NCBI GenBank assembly: GCA_017408205.1
Contig: JAFQVC010000069.1
Coordinates: forward strand, 1 to 16,919
Length of the DNA: 16,919 bases
Direction: 5' to 3'
Origin: Clostridia bacterium
GTDB taxonomy: Bacteria; Bacillota; Clostridia; Monoglobales; Firm-18
Shown here: positions 1 to 7,422 of the stretch, piece after piece
How positions within the stretch are numbered: position 1 is the first letter of the stretch
How the letters are laid out: each line of letters starts with the position of its first letter
The notes under the pieces: generated by a model
What the model was told of the DNA's origin: nothing
Seen by the model: only the letters and a program-made list of their open reading frames with translations
Databases searched by the model: none
Translations under genes and position numbers: made by a program

Positions 1-270
1 ATTGATACAAGTGACGTTGTTTTAAGCGACGATATAATGGAACTTGCAGAAGTTCTTTCAAAAAATACTCACGAGGTGTGGGCAATGGGAAGAATTAAAG
101 ATGGCTGGAAGTACGGAGAAAAGCGAAATGATGATTTAAAAGAAACTCCCTGCCTTATACCTTATGAACAACTATCAGAGTCGGAAAAGAAGTACGACAG
201 GGAAACTGCACTAAATACCTTAAAATTAATTGTAAAATTGGGCTACAAAATAGAAAAAACGGAACTTTAA
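1..270 (+). CDS. RyR-domain protein, C-terminal part (5' end outside window)
   Basis: The reading frame is open from base 1 and ends with TAA at 268-270. The first in-frame ATG (37) is probably internal, because the codons before it read IDTSDVVLSDDI, which fits the conserved start of the RyR domain. What remains is about 89 residues covering nearly a whole RyR domain: NTHEVWAMGRIKDGWKYG, then PCLIPYEQLSESEKKYDR, then a TALNTLKLIVKLGY helix. The domain is named after repeats in animal ryanodine receptors, but it also occurs in bacterial proteins whose function is not established. The part of the protein before it cannot be seen, so RyR may be one domain of a longer protein or nearly the whole of a small one. 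It converges on recG, and its stop codon lies in the loop of the shared terminator. Domain identity is fairly sure; function is unknown. Confidence 0.75.
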   Translation: MDTSDVVLSDDIMELAEVLSKNTHEVWAMGRIKDGWKYGEKRNDDLKETPCLIPYEQLSESEKKYDRETALNTLKLIVKLGYKIEKTEL

Positions 271-283
271 GTTCCGTTTTTTT
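255..283. terminator. Bidirectional terminator between RyR gene and recG
   Basis: The stem CGGAAC (260-265) pairs with GTTCCG (271-276) around the loop TTTAA. Five A residues before it pair with the T run after it, so there is a T tract in both directions. The loop contains the stop codon of the RyR gene, and the recG stop (284-282) lies in the T run. Confidence 0.85.
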
Positions 284-2306
284 ATAGAGTTATATTTCCT
301 TTATACATTTTAATAACGTCTTGTCTGATAATCTTGTTTTCGGGTTTTGACAGGTTACTGTCAGCATTTAAAATATCCGTTACTGCATCTCCTGCAATTT
401 TGACAAGGTCCAAATCTTCGTACAGATTAGCAATAGTAAGAGGAGGAAGACCGTGTTGGCTTGTGCCGAAAAATTCCCCTGGTCCACGAAGTTTCAAATC
501 CTGTTCTGCAATTACAAAGCCGTCATTTGTATCCGTCATTACTTTCATTCTGTTTTGTGCCACTTCACCGCCGTCACAAAACATAATGCAGTATGACTGC
601 CACTGGCCTCGTCCAACTCTGCCCCTTAACTGATGCAGTTGGGAAAGACCGAAACGTTCTGCGTTTTCAATTACCATTACCGAGGCGTTAGGCACATTTA
701 CACCGACTTCTATAACTGTAGTACTTACAAGTACATTTGTTTCTCCCGACACAAAACGGGACATTATTTCATCTTTTTCTGTTCCTTTTAATTTACCGTG
801 AATAACATCAACGGTGTATCCCGAAAAAACTGTATTTTGCAAAGATTTCGCAAATTCAGTTACCGCCTTTAATTCTGTGGCTTCGTTTTCGTTAACCATA
901 GGGCACACGATGTAAACCTGACGCCCCTCGTTAATATTTTTTATCATAAAATTGTTTATACGTTCACGCATATTTTCGTCAACGCTGTATGTTTTGACTT
1001 CTTTTCTGCCCGGAGGCATTTCGTTTATTACCGAAACATCAAGGTCACCGTAAAGAACAAGGGCAAGGGTTCTTGGGATAGGTGTTGCAGTCATTACAAG
1101 GGTGTGAGGCATTTTGCCTTTCCCCGAAAGTGCACTTCTTTGCTCAACACCGAAACGATGTTGCTCGTCGGTAACCACCAAAGACAGATTATTAAATTCC
1201 ACATCTTTTTGTATTAGGGCGTGAGTACCTACAATCACACTGTAACTTCCATCTTTTATCTTTTGGAGTGCCTCGCGTTTTTCTTTTGCTCTCAGATTAC
1301 CTGTTAAAAGAACTACGTTTACGTCAAGCACATCTTTTAAGTATGAGTAATGTTGTTTTGCAAGTATTTCTGTAGGTGCCATCATTGCTCCCTGACCGCC
1401 GTTTTTTGCCGCTATCAAAAGGGCAATTGCGGCAACTACAGTTTTTCCGCAACCAACGTCACCCTGAACAAGCCGGTTCATCAGTTTCCCGCTTTTTGTA
1501 TCATTTATAATATCTTTTACGGTGTTTAACTGTGCATTTGTTAATTGATACGGTAGTTTTTTTATAAAATCTGACGCAATTTCCGTACCGTTATCAAAAA
1601 CTGTACCTTTTAGTTTGTTTTTCGCTTTGTTAAGTAATCTTAATCCAAGTTGAAGATAAAACAGTTCGTCAAATGCAAGGCGGTTTCTTGCAAAAAATGC
1701 TGCCTGATTATTCTTTGGAAAATGGATATTTGAAATGGCATATCCGATACCGCAAAGCCCGTACTTTTCCCGTATATATGGCGGAAGATTTTCGGGTATT
1801 TCCGAAACATAGGGGATACATTGTTTTATTGTTTTAACCACCATATTGTGGGACAGATTTTTGGTAAGTGAATACACGGGAACGTTGGCGTTTGTAGTAG
1901 TTGCCTTGTCGGAACGCTCAAGCACACGAAGTGCCATTTCTTTTCCGTACAGGGAAACAGAAACATCGCCATAGGCGTTATACCAACCGTTGTAATCAAA
2001 GTTCTGTGCGAGCCAGTCCTGATTAAACCAGGTAATTGTGATTGTATCGTTCCCGTCTGTGGCGTACAGTTTGTGTACGGTGAGTTTGCTTTTGGTACGC
2101 ATAGATTTAATGGGTGCCAAAGCAGTTATCCTTATACACCCGATTTGTCCGCCGCCAATCTCTCTTATTGGTTTTACAGTTCTGTCTGAGTAAAAACGGG
2201 GATAAAATTTAAGCATATCTCCTATTGTAGATATGCCTAAATGCTGAAACAATTTTAAGTTTTTTTCTCCAATACCTTTTAATGTTTCAATACTTTTTTC
2301 AATCAT
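282..2306 (-). CDS. recG: ATP-dependent DNA helicase RecG
   Basis: RecG is a superfamily 2 double-strand DNA translocase that remodels stalled replication forks and branch-migrates Holliday junctions. The product is 674 residues, the usual family length. The N-terminal wedge/OB part (about 1-230) includes the helix-hairpin-helix-like LKGIGEKNLKLFQHLGI. Helicase motifs follow in order: Walker A GDVGCGKT (282-289), DEQHRFGV (380-387), TATPIPRT (406-413), STTVIEVGVNVPNA (528-541) and QLRGRVGRG (559-567). The RecG-specific tail includes LKLRGPGEFFGTSQHGLP (604-621). Translation starts 10 bases after the fakA stop, with AAGGAT overlapping that stop as ribosome site. It is the last gene of the Asp23-fakA-recG operon and ends in a bidirectional terminator. 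No key motif is missing. Confidence 0.97.
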   Translation of the reverse strand: MIEKSIETLKGIGEKNLKLFQHLGISTIGDMLKFYPRFYSDRTVKPIREIGGGQIGCIRITALAPIKSMRTKSKLTVHKLYATDGNDTITITWFNQDWLAQNFDYNGWYNAYGDVSVSLYGKEMALRVLERSDKATTTNANVPVYSLTKNLSHNMVVKTIKQCIPYVSEIPENLPPYIREKYGLCGIGYAISNIHFPKNNQAAFFARNRLAFDELFYLQLGLRLLNKAKNKLKGTVFDNGTEIASDFIKKLPYQLTNAQLNTVKDIINDTKSGKLMNRLVQGDVGCGKTVVAAIALLIAAKNGGQGAMMAPTEILAKQHYSYLKDVLDVNVVLLTGNLRAKEKREALQKIKDGSYSVIVGTHALIQKDVEFNNLSLVVTDEQHRFGVEQRSALSGKGKMPHTLVMTATPIPRTLALVLYGDLDVSVINEMPPGRKEVKTYSVDENMRERINNFMIKNINEGRQVYIVCPMVNENEATELKAVTEFAKSLQNTVFSGYTVDVIHGKLKGTEKDEIMSRFVSGETNVLVSTTVIEVGVNVPNASVMVIENAERFGLSQLHQLRGRVGRGQWQSYCIMFCDGGEVAQNRMKVMTDTNDGFVIAEQDLKLRGPGEFFGTSQHGLPPLTIANLYEDLDLVKIAGDAVTDILNADSNLSKPENKIIRQDVIKMYKGNITL

Positions 2307-2316
2307 TTTTTTATCC

Positions 2317-3924
2317 TTATTCTACGCTTACGATGTAGTAGTATATGGGCTGACCGCCGTAGTAAACCATAACGTCGCAGTTTTTATACTGAGAAGACAA
2401 CGCGTTTTCAAGTTCAGCCGCCTGTTCTTCGTTAATGCCCTCGCCGTAGTACACGGAAATCATAGTGCTGTCTTCGTCAACCATTTTATTTAAAATTTCC
2501 TGTGCAACTTTATCAACGTTATCGGAGACAGTAACGATTTTACCTTCTACAAGTCCCATAATATCGTCTTTTTTAATTTCGATTCCGTCCATTTCAGAAT
2601 CGCGGGAAGCAAATGTAACTGAACCCGATTTAACTGTAGTAATTGCATCGTTCATTGTCTGCTCGTTGTCTTCGGAAGAAACAGAGGGGTCAAAGGAAAG
2701 CATTGCAGTCATACCCTGAGGTATAGATTTTGTAGGAATTACTACAACGTTTTTGTCAGTTAATTCGCACACCTGCTGAGCCGCAAGGATTATGTTTTTA
2801 TTGTTGGGCAAAACAAATACCGTTTTTGCATTTACTTTTTCAACAGCGTCAGCAATATCTTCGGCACTTGGGTTCATACTCTGACCGCCTTTTACTATCT
2901 GGTCAACGCCCACATCTGTAAACAGTGCCTCAACACCGTCACCGTTTGCAACTGACACAATACCCATTTCCTTTTCGGGTTCTTTTGGTGCGGAAATAGT
3001 TTCGCTGTGCTGAATTTTCATATTGTCAATTTTAATATTTGACAAATCACCAATTTTAACCGCCTGCTCAAGAACAAAACCGGGGTTGTTGGTGTGAATG
3101 TGTACTTTAACAATATCCACATCCTCAATTACAAGCATACTGTCACCGATTTTTTCTATTGATGCACGGAATGTCGCAATACTGTAATTCGCAGATTTTT
3201 TGTTAATTATAAATTCTGTGCAGTACATAAATTTTATGTCTGCGGTATCTATGTTTTCTTTATTGACTTTCGTCTGAGCAACTTCGATTTTTTCGTTGGC
3301 TTCAACGGGGTTGCCTTTCAGTGCCTCAAGCATACCCTGTAAGATTACCAAAAAGCCCATACCGCCCGCATCAACAACGCCTGCCTGTTTTAAGACGGGC
3401 AACATTTCGGGTGTTTTGTCAAGGGCTTCTTTTGCACCTTGTGCAACTTGTTCTAAAAATGATGTTAAATCCTCTGCGGTTTCGCAGATTTCCATTGCTT
3501 TTTCTGATGCTACACGGGCAACTGTTAAAATTGTACCCTCTGTTGGCTTCATTACTGCTTTGTATGCAGTATCTGAGGCAGATTTAAGGGCATTTGCAAA
3601 AGCCACAATGTCTATGGTGTCAAGACCTTTAACTCCTGTTGAAAGTCCACGGAACAACTGTGACATAATAACACCGCTGTTACCTCTTGCGCCTCTTAAT
3701 GAAGCACTTGCGATAATCTGGGCAATTTCTGATACAGAAGTACTGTCTGTTGCAAGCAACTCTCTTGATGCGGCACTTACTGTCATTGACATATTGGTAC
3801 CTGTATCTCCATCGGGAACAGGGAACACATTTAAATCGTCAACCATCTGTTTCTGGTTGGCAAGATTGTTTGCACCGCTTATTACCATACTTTTAAAAAG
3901 TACTCCGTCTATAATATTCTGCAA
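2317..3924 (-). CDS. fakA: Fatty acid kinase ATP-binding subunit FakA (DhaL/DAK2 family, YloV)
   Basis: FakA phosphorylates fatty acids held by a FakB (DegV-family) partner, giving acyl-phosphate for phospholipid synthesis; no fakB gene is in this window. Numbered from the TTG at 3924 it has 535 residues. The N-terminal DhaL domain has NVFPVPDGDTGTNM, whose Asp38 and Asp40 should bind Mg-ATP, and GARGNSG (78-84). A middle domain contains Cys235 and His275/His277, which may be the metal site reported for FakA. The C-terminal domain has the family signature NPSAEDI and LPNNKNIILAA. Start choice: GTG at 3933 has no ribosome site, whereas AGGGGTG (3937-3931) lies six bases before the TTG. Downstream of the Asp23/Gls24 gene and upstream of recG, it keeps the usual yloU-yloV pairing. 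Confidence 0.93.
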   Translation of the reverse strand: MQNIIDGVLFKSMVISGANNLANQKQMVDDLNVFPVPDGDTGTNMSMTVSAASRELLATDSTSVSEIAQIIASASLRGARGNSGVIMSQLFRGLSTGVKGLDTIDIVAFANALKSASDTAYKAVMKPTEGTILTVARVASEKAMEICETAEDLTSFLEQVAQGAKEALDKTPEMLPVLKQAGVVDAGGMGFLVILQGMLEALKGNPVEANEKIEVAQTKVNKENIDTADIKFMYCTEFIINKKSANYSIATFRASIEKIGDSMLVIEDVDIVKVHIHTNNPGFVLEQAVKIGDLSNIKIDNMKIQHSETISAPKEPEKEMGIVSVANGDGVEALFTDVGVDQIVKGGQSMNPSAEDIADAVEKVNAKTVFVLPNNKNIILAAQQVCELTDKNVVVIPTKSIPQGMTAMLSFDPSVSSEDNEQTMNDAITTVKSGSVTFASRDSEMDGIEIKKDDIMGLVEGKIVTVSDNVDKVAQEILNKMVDEDSTMISVYYGEGINEEQAAELENALSSQYKNCDVMVYYGGQPIYYYIVSVE

Positions 3925-3935
3925 TATGTTCACCC

Positions 3936-4289
3936 CTAACTAACACGGACACTTTCCACGTTAACGCTTACTGATTTTACAATAAAGCCCGTAAGATTTT
4001 CAATGTCGTATTTAACTCTTTCAATTATTCCGTCGCAAATTGTTTTAATATTTGCACCGTATTGTATAATTACATGTATCTCAATTACAAGACCGTCTTC
4101 GTTAGAAGTAACTTTAATGCCTTTTTTGGCGGACGACTTTTTTAGCAGCGATGCCAGACCGTCTGCTGTGTTCCGTGTTGCCATACCAACCACGCCGTAG
4201 CATGTCATAGCGGCTTCACCTGCGATACTTGCCAGAACGTCGTTGTCAACCATAATTTCTCCACAACTGTTTGTTATTGAAGCATACAT
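3936..4289 (-). CDS. Asp23/Gls24 family envelope-associated protein (YloU-like)
   Basis: This is a 117-residue Asp23/Gls24-family protein. Features seen: the N-terminal GEIMVDNDVLASIAGEAA, the YGVVGMA segment, a basic stretch KKSSAKKGIKV, and a C-terminal region ending IVKSVSVNVESVRV. No signal peptide or membrane segment is evident. Members of the family are abundant cytosolic, often membrane-associated proteins linked to envelope stress, and one copy commonly sits directly before fakA, as here. Its TAG stop is only a few bases before the fakA start, so the two are surely co-transcribed and probably translationally linked. The ribosome site (GGAAAGG) is rather far from the ATG. rpmB, often found next to this gene, is not adjacent here. 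Family assignment is confident; the molecular role is not. Confidence 0.88.
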   Translation of the reverse strand: MYASITNSCGEIMVDNDVLASIAGEAAMTCYGVVGMATRNTADGLASLLKKSSAKKGIKVTSNEDGLVIEIHVIIQYGANIKTICDGIIERVKYDIENLTGFIVKSVSVNVESVRVS

Positions 4290-4310
4290 AAAATCACTGC
4301 CTTTCCATTT

Positions 4311-4340
4311 TATATATAACTATTTTAATACAAAACTCAA
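4311..4340 (-). promoter_or_regulatory. Possible sigma-A promoter for Asp23-fakA-recG
   Basis: On the minus strand TTGAGT (4340-4335) and TATATA (4316-4311) are 18 bases apart, about 22 bases before the ATG. The region is extremely AT-rich, so chance matches are likely. Confidence 0.35.
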
Positions 4341-4419
4341 AAAATATCAATACTATTTTAAATTTTAAGAATATTTTTATATAAAATCAAAAAAAATATT
4401 AATAAATGGGTGGTGCATT

Positions 4420-4758
4420 ATGCTTAAAATTATCGGATTTTTTTCAGGACTTATAAACGGACTTTTAGGTACTGGCGGAGGAATTATTTTGGTTACCGCA
4501 ACTAAAATTATGGGAGTGAAACCAAAAATCGCACACGCAACAGCACTAACTGTTATATTGCCCTTGTCATTGGTGTCAATTATTATGTATTTTAAAAACG
4601 GACAATTAGAAGTGTTGCCTGCAGTTTTAATTAGTGCAGGAGGAGGGGTAGGCGGATTTCTTGGTGCAAAATTGCTCAAAAAAACCCCTGACAAATGGCT
4701 TAAAATTCTTTTTGGAATAACCACCATTGTCCTTGGGGTAATGATGTTTCGGAGGTAA
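4420..4758 (+). CDS. TauE/SafE family membrane protein, N-terminal-half type
   Basis: This is a 112-residue, very hydrophobic protein with about four membrane segments. It carries the TauE/SafE repeat signature GFFSGLINGLLGTGGGIILV near the N-terminus, HATALTVILPLSLVSI next, and GAKLLKKTPDKWLKILFG before the last helix. Full-length members (about 250 residues) contain two such repeats and are proposed exporters of sulfite, sulfonates or other organic anions; the substrate cannot be told here. The ribosome site is GGGTGGTG, just before the ATG. The next gene lies in the same frame only three bases beyond the stop and supplies the second repeat, so the two probably form a heterodimer or mixed oligomer. 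AT-rich DNA separates it from the divergent Asp23 operon. Confidence 0.85.
   Translation: MLKIIGFFSGLINGLLGTGGGIILVTATKIMGVKPKIAHATALTVILPLSLVSIIMYFKNGQLEVLPAVLISAGGGVGGFLGAKLLKKTPDKWLKILFGITTIVLGVMMFRR
4751..4755 (+). promoter_or_regulatory. Ribosome binding site of second TauE half-gene
   Basis: GGAGG, directly followed by the stop TAA of the first half-gene, lies six bases before the ATG at 4762. A near-perfect Shine-Dalgarno at this spot argues that the two half-genes are a natural pair and not one gene broken by a nonsense mutation. Confidence 0.8.
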
Positions 4759-4761
4759 TTT

Positions 4762-5115
4762 ATGTATGTTTTGCTTGTACTGACGGGGGTATTATCTGGA
4801 ATAATAACAGGAATGGGACTTGGCGGAATTGTGCTTATTCCCGCCCTTACCATGCTTTTTGACTATCCGCAAAAGGTGGCGCAGGGAATTAATCTTGTGT
4901 ATTTTATACCCACATCACTTGTAGCCCTTTTTGTTCACAATAAAAACAAAAACCTTGACTTGAAACTTACCGCGCCCCTTGCAATATGGGGTGTTTTGGG
5001 TGCAATTGCCGGAAGTATGCTTGTGGGGATTATCCCTCCGCAGATTTTAAGAAAAATATTTGCAGTACTGCTTGTGGTAACGGGAATATATCAGGTTGTT
5101 ACAGTAAAAAAATAA
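4762..5115 (+). CDS. TauE/SafE family membrane protein, C-terminal-half type
   Basis: This is a 117-residue hydrophobic protein with about four membrane segments, and a paralogue of the gene before it. It opens with VLSGIITGMGLGGIVLIPAL, followed by QGINLVYFIPTSLVALFVHN, which matches the position of HATALTVILPLSLVSI in the upstream protein. It ends with PPQILRKIFAVLLVVTGIYQ, the usual C-terminal helix of TauE/SafE proteins. It lies in the same frame as the first half, after TAA and three bases, with its own GGAGG site. The pair together has the length and repeat layout of one full TauE/SafE transporter, so I infer joint function. Its stop codon overlaps the base of the terminator shared with nfnB. 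Confidence 0.85.
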   Translation: MYVLLVLTGVLSGIITGMGLGGIVLIPALTMLFDYPQKVAQGINLVYFIPTSLVALFVHNKNKNLDLKLTAPLAIWGVLGAIAGSMLVGIIPPQILRKIFAVLLVVTGIYQVVTVKK

Positions 5116-5140
5116 AGGAATTGGTTAACCCAATTCCTTT
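5114..5140. terminator. Bidirectional terminator between TauE pair and nfnB
   Basis: An 11-bp stem AAAGGAATTGG / CCAATTCCTTT (5114-5124 with 5130-5140) closes the loop TTAAC. The nfnB stop lies in the loop and the TauE stop at the base. Minus-strand readers meet a good T run after the stem; on the + strand the tail is TTTATATATTT. Confidence 0.8.
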
Positions 5141-6519
5141 ATATATTTATCTATCGATTTTGCCGCTGACTTTCCTGCACCCATTGCAAGTATAACCGTT
5201 GCGGCACCTGTTACCGCGTCTCCTCCTGCAAATACGCCTTTGATACTTGTTTCACATGTTTCTTCGTTTGTTTCAATTCCACCCCAGGATTTTGTGTCAA
5301 GACCTTCTGTTGTTGATTTGATTAGTGGGTTTGGTGACTGACCTATTGCAATAATTACAGTATCAATATCTGTTACATATTCGCTTCCCGGCTTGGGAAC
5401 GGGTTTTCTTCTTCCTGATGCGTCGGGCTCTCCGAGTTCCATTTCAACACATTTAATGCCCGTCACGAAACCGTCTTTACCCGTAATTTCTACGGGGTTT
5501 GTAAGGGTTTTAAAGATTATGTCTTCTTCTTTTGCGTGGTGCACTTCTTCAAGTCGGGCAGGCATTTCCTTTTCGGAACGTCTGTATATAATATAAACTT
5601 CTTCTGCACCAAGGCGTTTTGCACATCTTGCGGCATCCATTGCAACATTTCCGCCGCCTACTACTGCAACTTTTTTGCCTGCTCTTACGGGAGTATCGTA
5701 TTCGGGAAACTTGTATGCTTTCATCAGGTTAATTCTTGTTAAAAACTCATTAGCGGAATAGACACCATTTAAGTTTTCACCCGGTATATTCATAAAACTC
5801 GGCAGACCTGCACCGCTTCCTATAAACACCGCTTTATAGTTTTGCTCATTTAACAGTTCATCAATTGAGAAAACTCTTCCCGCAACCATATTGGTTTTTA
5901 TTTCTACGCCCATTTCTTTTAGCAAATCTATTTCTTTTTGCACTATATCTTTTGGCAGACGAAACTGCGGAATTCCGTACATTAAAACACCGCCTGCGGT
6001 GTGGAATGCTTCAAACACAGTTACTTTGTAGCCCATTTTTGCCAGGTCGCCCGCACAGGATAAACCTGCCGGACCCGAGCCGATAACCGCAACTTTTATT
6101 CCGTTACTTTGTGGCATTTCTATTTGTTCTTTGCCATTTTTCAAGTGGTAGTCTGCTACAAAACGTTCAAGACGGCCTATGGCAACACTTTCACCTTTTA
6201 TACCTCTTACGCATTTGCTCTCACATTGTGTTTCCTGAGGGCACACGCGTCCGCAAACAGCAGGAAGTGAGTTTGTGGTTTTTATGATTTGGTAGGCATC
6301 TTCAAAGTTACCCTTTGTTATCTCCTGTATAAATTCGGGAATCTGAACATTTACGGGACAACCGTTTACACAGGGTTTGTGTTTACAGTTTAAGCATCTT
6401 TCTGCCTCTGTAACCGCCATTTCTTTTGTGTAACCAAGAGCAACTTCCTTAAAGTTTTTGTTTCTTACATTACCTGCCTGAACGGGCATTTCTACTTTTT
6501 TGGGGGACATATTAGGCAT
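5125..6519 (-). CDS. nfnB: NfnB, large subunit of NADH-dependent ferredoxin:NADP+ oxidoreductase
   Basis: This is a 464-residue flavoprotein related to the small subunit of glutamate synthase. The N-terminus has two cysteine groups for [4Fe-4S] clusters: C42, C45, C50, C54 and C89, C93, C99, C103. An FAD-binding GSGPAG (147-152), an NAD(P)-binding GGGNVAMD (288-295) and a C-terminal FAD motif with GGDAVTGAATVILAMG follow. With NfnA it forms the soluble electron-bifurcating complex that couples NADPH oxidation to reduction of NAD+ and ferredoxin, or the reverse. On sequence alone it would be called glutamate synthase small subunit; the overlap with nfnA and absence of a large GOGAT gene decide for NfnB. 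Its ATG overlaps the nfnA stop by one base, with GGAGGG nine bases upstream. Confidence 0.92.
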   Translation of the reverse strand: MPNMSPKKVEMPVQAGNVRNKNFKEVALGYTKEMAVTEAERCLNCKHKPCVNGCPVNVQIPEFIQEITKGNFEDAYQIIKTTNSLPAVCGRVCPQETQCESKCVRGIKGESVAIGRLERFVADYHLKNGKEQIEMPQSNGIKVAVIGSGPAGLSCAGDLAKMGYKVTVFEAFHTAGGVLMYGIPQFRLPKDIVQKEIDLLKEMGVEIKTNMVAGRVFSIDELLNEQNYKAVFIGSGAGLPSFMNIPGENLNGVYSANEFLTRINLMKAYKFPEYDTPVRAGKKVAVVGGGNVAMDAARCAKRLGAEEVYIIYRRSEKEMPARLEEVHHAKEEDIIFKTLTNPVEITGKDGFVTGIKCVEMELGEPDASGRRKPVPKPGSEYVTDIDTVIIAIGQSPNPLIKSTTEGLDTKSWGGIETNEETCETSIKGVFAGGDAVTGAATVILAMGAGKSAAKSIDKYIKELG

Positions 6520-7343
6520 TATCTCATTCCCTCCAATCTGCAGTTATGCTCTTTTCTTGAACAGGTTTCCTGCTCTTTATACATATATGAACGTCTTATT
6601 GCTTCGTCAAAGTCAACAAGATGACCGTCAAAGTCGGGACCGTCAACACAGGCAAATTTTGTTTCTCCGCCAACTGTCAGGCGACAACCTCCGCACATAC
6701 CTGTTCCGTCTATCATAATTGAGTTCATACTTACTATTGTTTTTATTCCGTATGGTTTTGTAACATCGCATACTGCTTTCATCATAACTAAAGGTCCTAT
6801 TGCAATTACCATATCGTATTTGTTTCCTCTTTCCAGCAGGTCTTTTAATACGTCTGTTACAAAGCCCTTGTCGTCTGTAGTTATATAATGGTTGTCCGAA
6901 ACAGCAGCAATTTCGTCTTTCAGAATTATCAAATCATCATTTTTAAAGCCCGTAATAACGTCAACTTTTGCACCCATTTTGTGCAATGCTTTCGCCTGTG
7001 GGTATGCTATGGCTGTACCAAGACCGCCACCGATAACGCAGGCACTTTTTATACCGTCTAAGTGGGAGGGGGTGCCTAAAGGGCCTACAAAGTCAAGAAT
7101 ACTTTCGCCCTCTTTTTTTGTGTTTAGTTTTGAAGTGGATGAGCCCACTATTTGAAAAATAATGGTTACAGTTCCTTTTTCTTCGTCGTAATCCGCTATA
7201 GTTAAGGGTATTCTTTCACCTTTTTCGTCAATTCTTAAAATTATAAACTGTCCCGCTTTTGCTTTTTTTGCAATGTGGGGTGCAGCTATTTCCATTAAAG
7301 TAACAGTAGGGTTCAACTCTTTTTTTGTAATAATTTTGTACAT
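6519..7343 (-). CDS. nfnA: NfnA, ferredoxin-NADP+ reductase-like subunit of Nfn
   Basis: Counted from the ATG at 7343, the protein has 274 residues. It is a ferredoxin-NADP reductase-type protein of the PyrK/NfnA group: an FAD-binding barrel with RIPLTIA (44-50), a nucleotide-binding GGGLGTAIAYPQ (105-116), and a C-terminal cluster segment IDGTGMCGGCR with C217, C220 and C232. Asp212 may be the fourth [2Fe-2S] ligand, as aspartate is in the known Nfn structure. A longer start at 7352 would put AAAGGA directly against the ATG with no spacing; from 7343 the spacing is nine bases, and MYKIITKKELNPTV is the familiar N-terminus. It has its own promoter just after the PBP gene and overlaps nfnB. 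It could be mistaken for dihydroorotate dehydrogenase electron-transfer subunit, but no pyrD lies nearby. Confidence 0.92.
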   Translation of the reverse strand: MYKIITKKELNPTVTLMEIAAPHIAKKAKAGQFIILRIDEKGERIPLTIADYDEEKGTVTIIFQIVGSSTSKLNTKKEGESILDFVGPLGTPSHLDGIKSACVIGGGLGTAIAYPQAKALHKMGAKVDVITGFKNDDLIILKDEIAAVSDNHYITTDDKGFVTDVLKDLLERGNKYDMVIAIGPLVMMKAVCDVTKPYGIKTIVSMNSIMIDGTGMCGGCRLTVGGETKFACVDGPDFDGHLVDFDEAIRRSYMYKEQETCSRKEHNCRLEGMR

Positions 7344-7387
7344 TTTTTTCATTCCTTTGCCTTAGGGTAATTTTTGTCACAATGCTT

Positions 7388-7416
7388 ATTATATACTTTT
7401 TTATATACAAATTCAA
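7388..7416 (-). promoter_or_regulatory. Sigma-A promoter of nfnAB
   Basis: On the minus strand TTGAAT (7416-7411) and a perfect TATAAT (7393-7388) are separated by 17 bases. The expected start near 7381 gives a leader of about 38 bases. The -35 lies only seven bases beyond the PBP stop, with no terminator between, so readthrough from the wall operon can also reach nfnAB. Confidence 0.8.
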
Positions 7417-7422
7417 TGGAAA

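Noticed and set aside
3296..3943. Long + strand ORF of 215 codons opposite fakA
   Set aside because: It lies wholly antisense to the well-supported DhaL domain of FakA, has no ribosome site and shows no recognisable motif; codon bias of the real gene explains it.
4756..4761. TauE gene broken by a nonsense mutation (pseudogene)
   Set aside because: GGAGG just before the second ATG and the sensible N-terminus of the second half favour two real genes.
4377..4853. Minus-strand ORF of 158 codons opposite the TauE genes
   Set aside because: It is antisense to two good membrane-protein genes; its proline-rich, low-complexity product is typical of a shadow.
5125..6519. Glutamate synthase small subunit
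   Set aside because: The overlap with an NfnA gene and the absence of a large GOGAT subunit make NfnB the better call.
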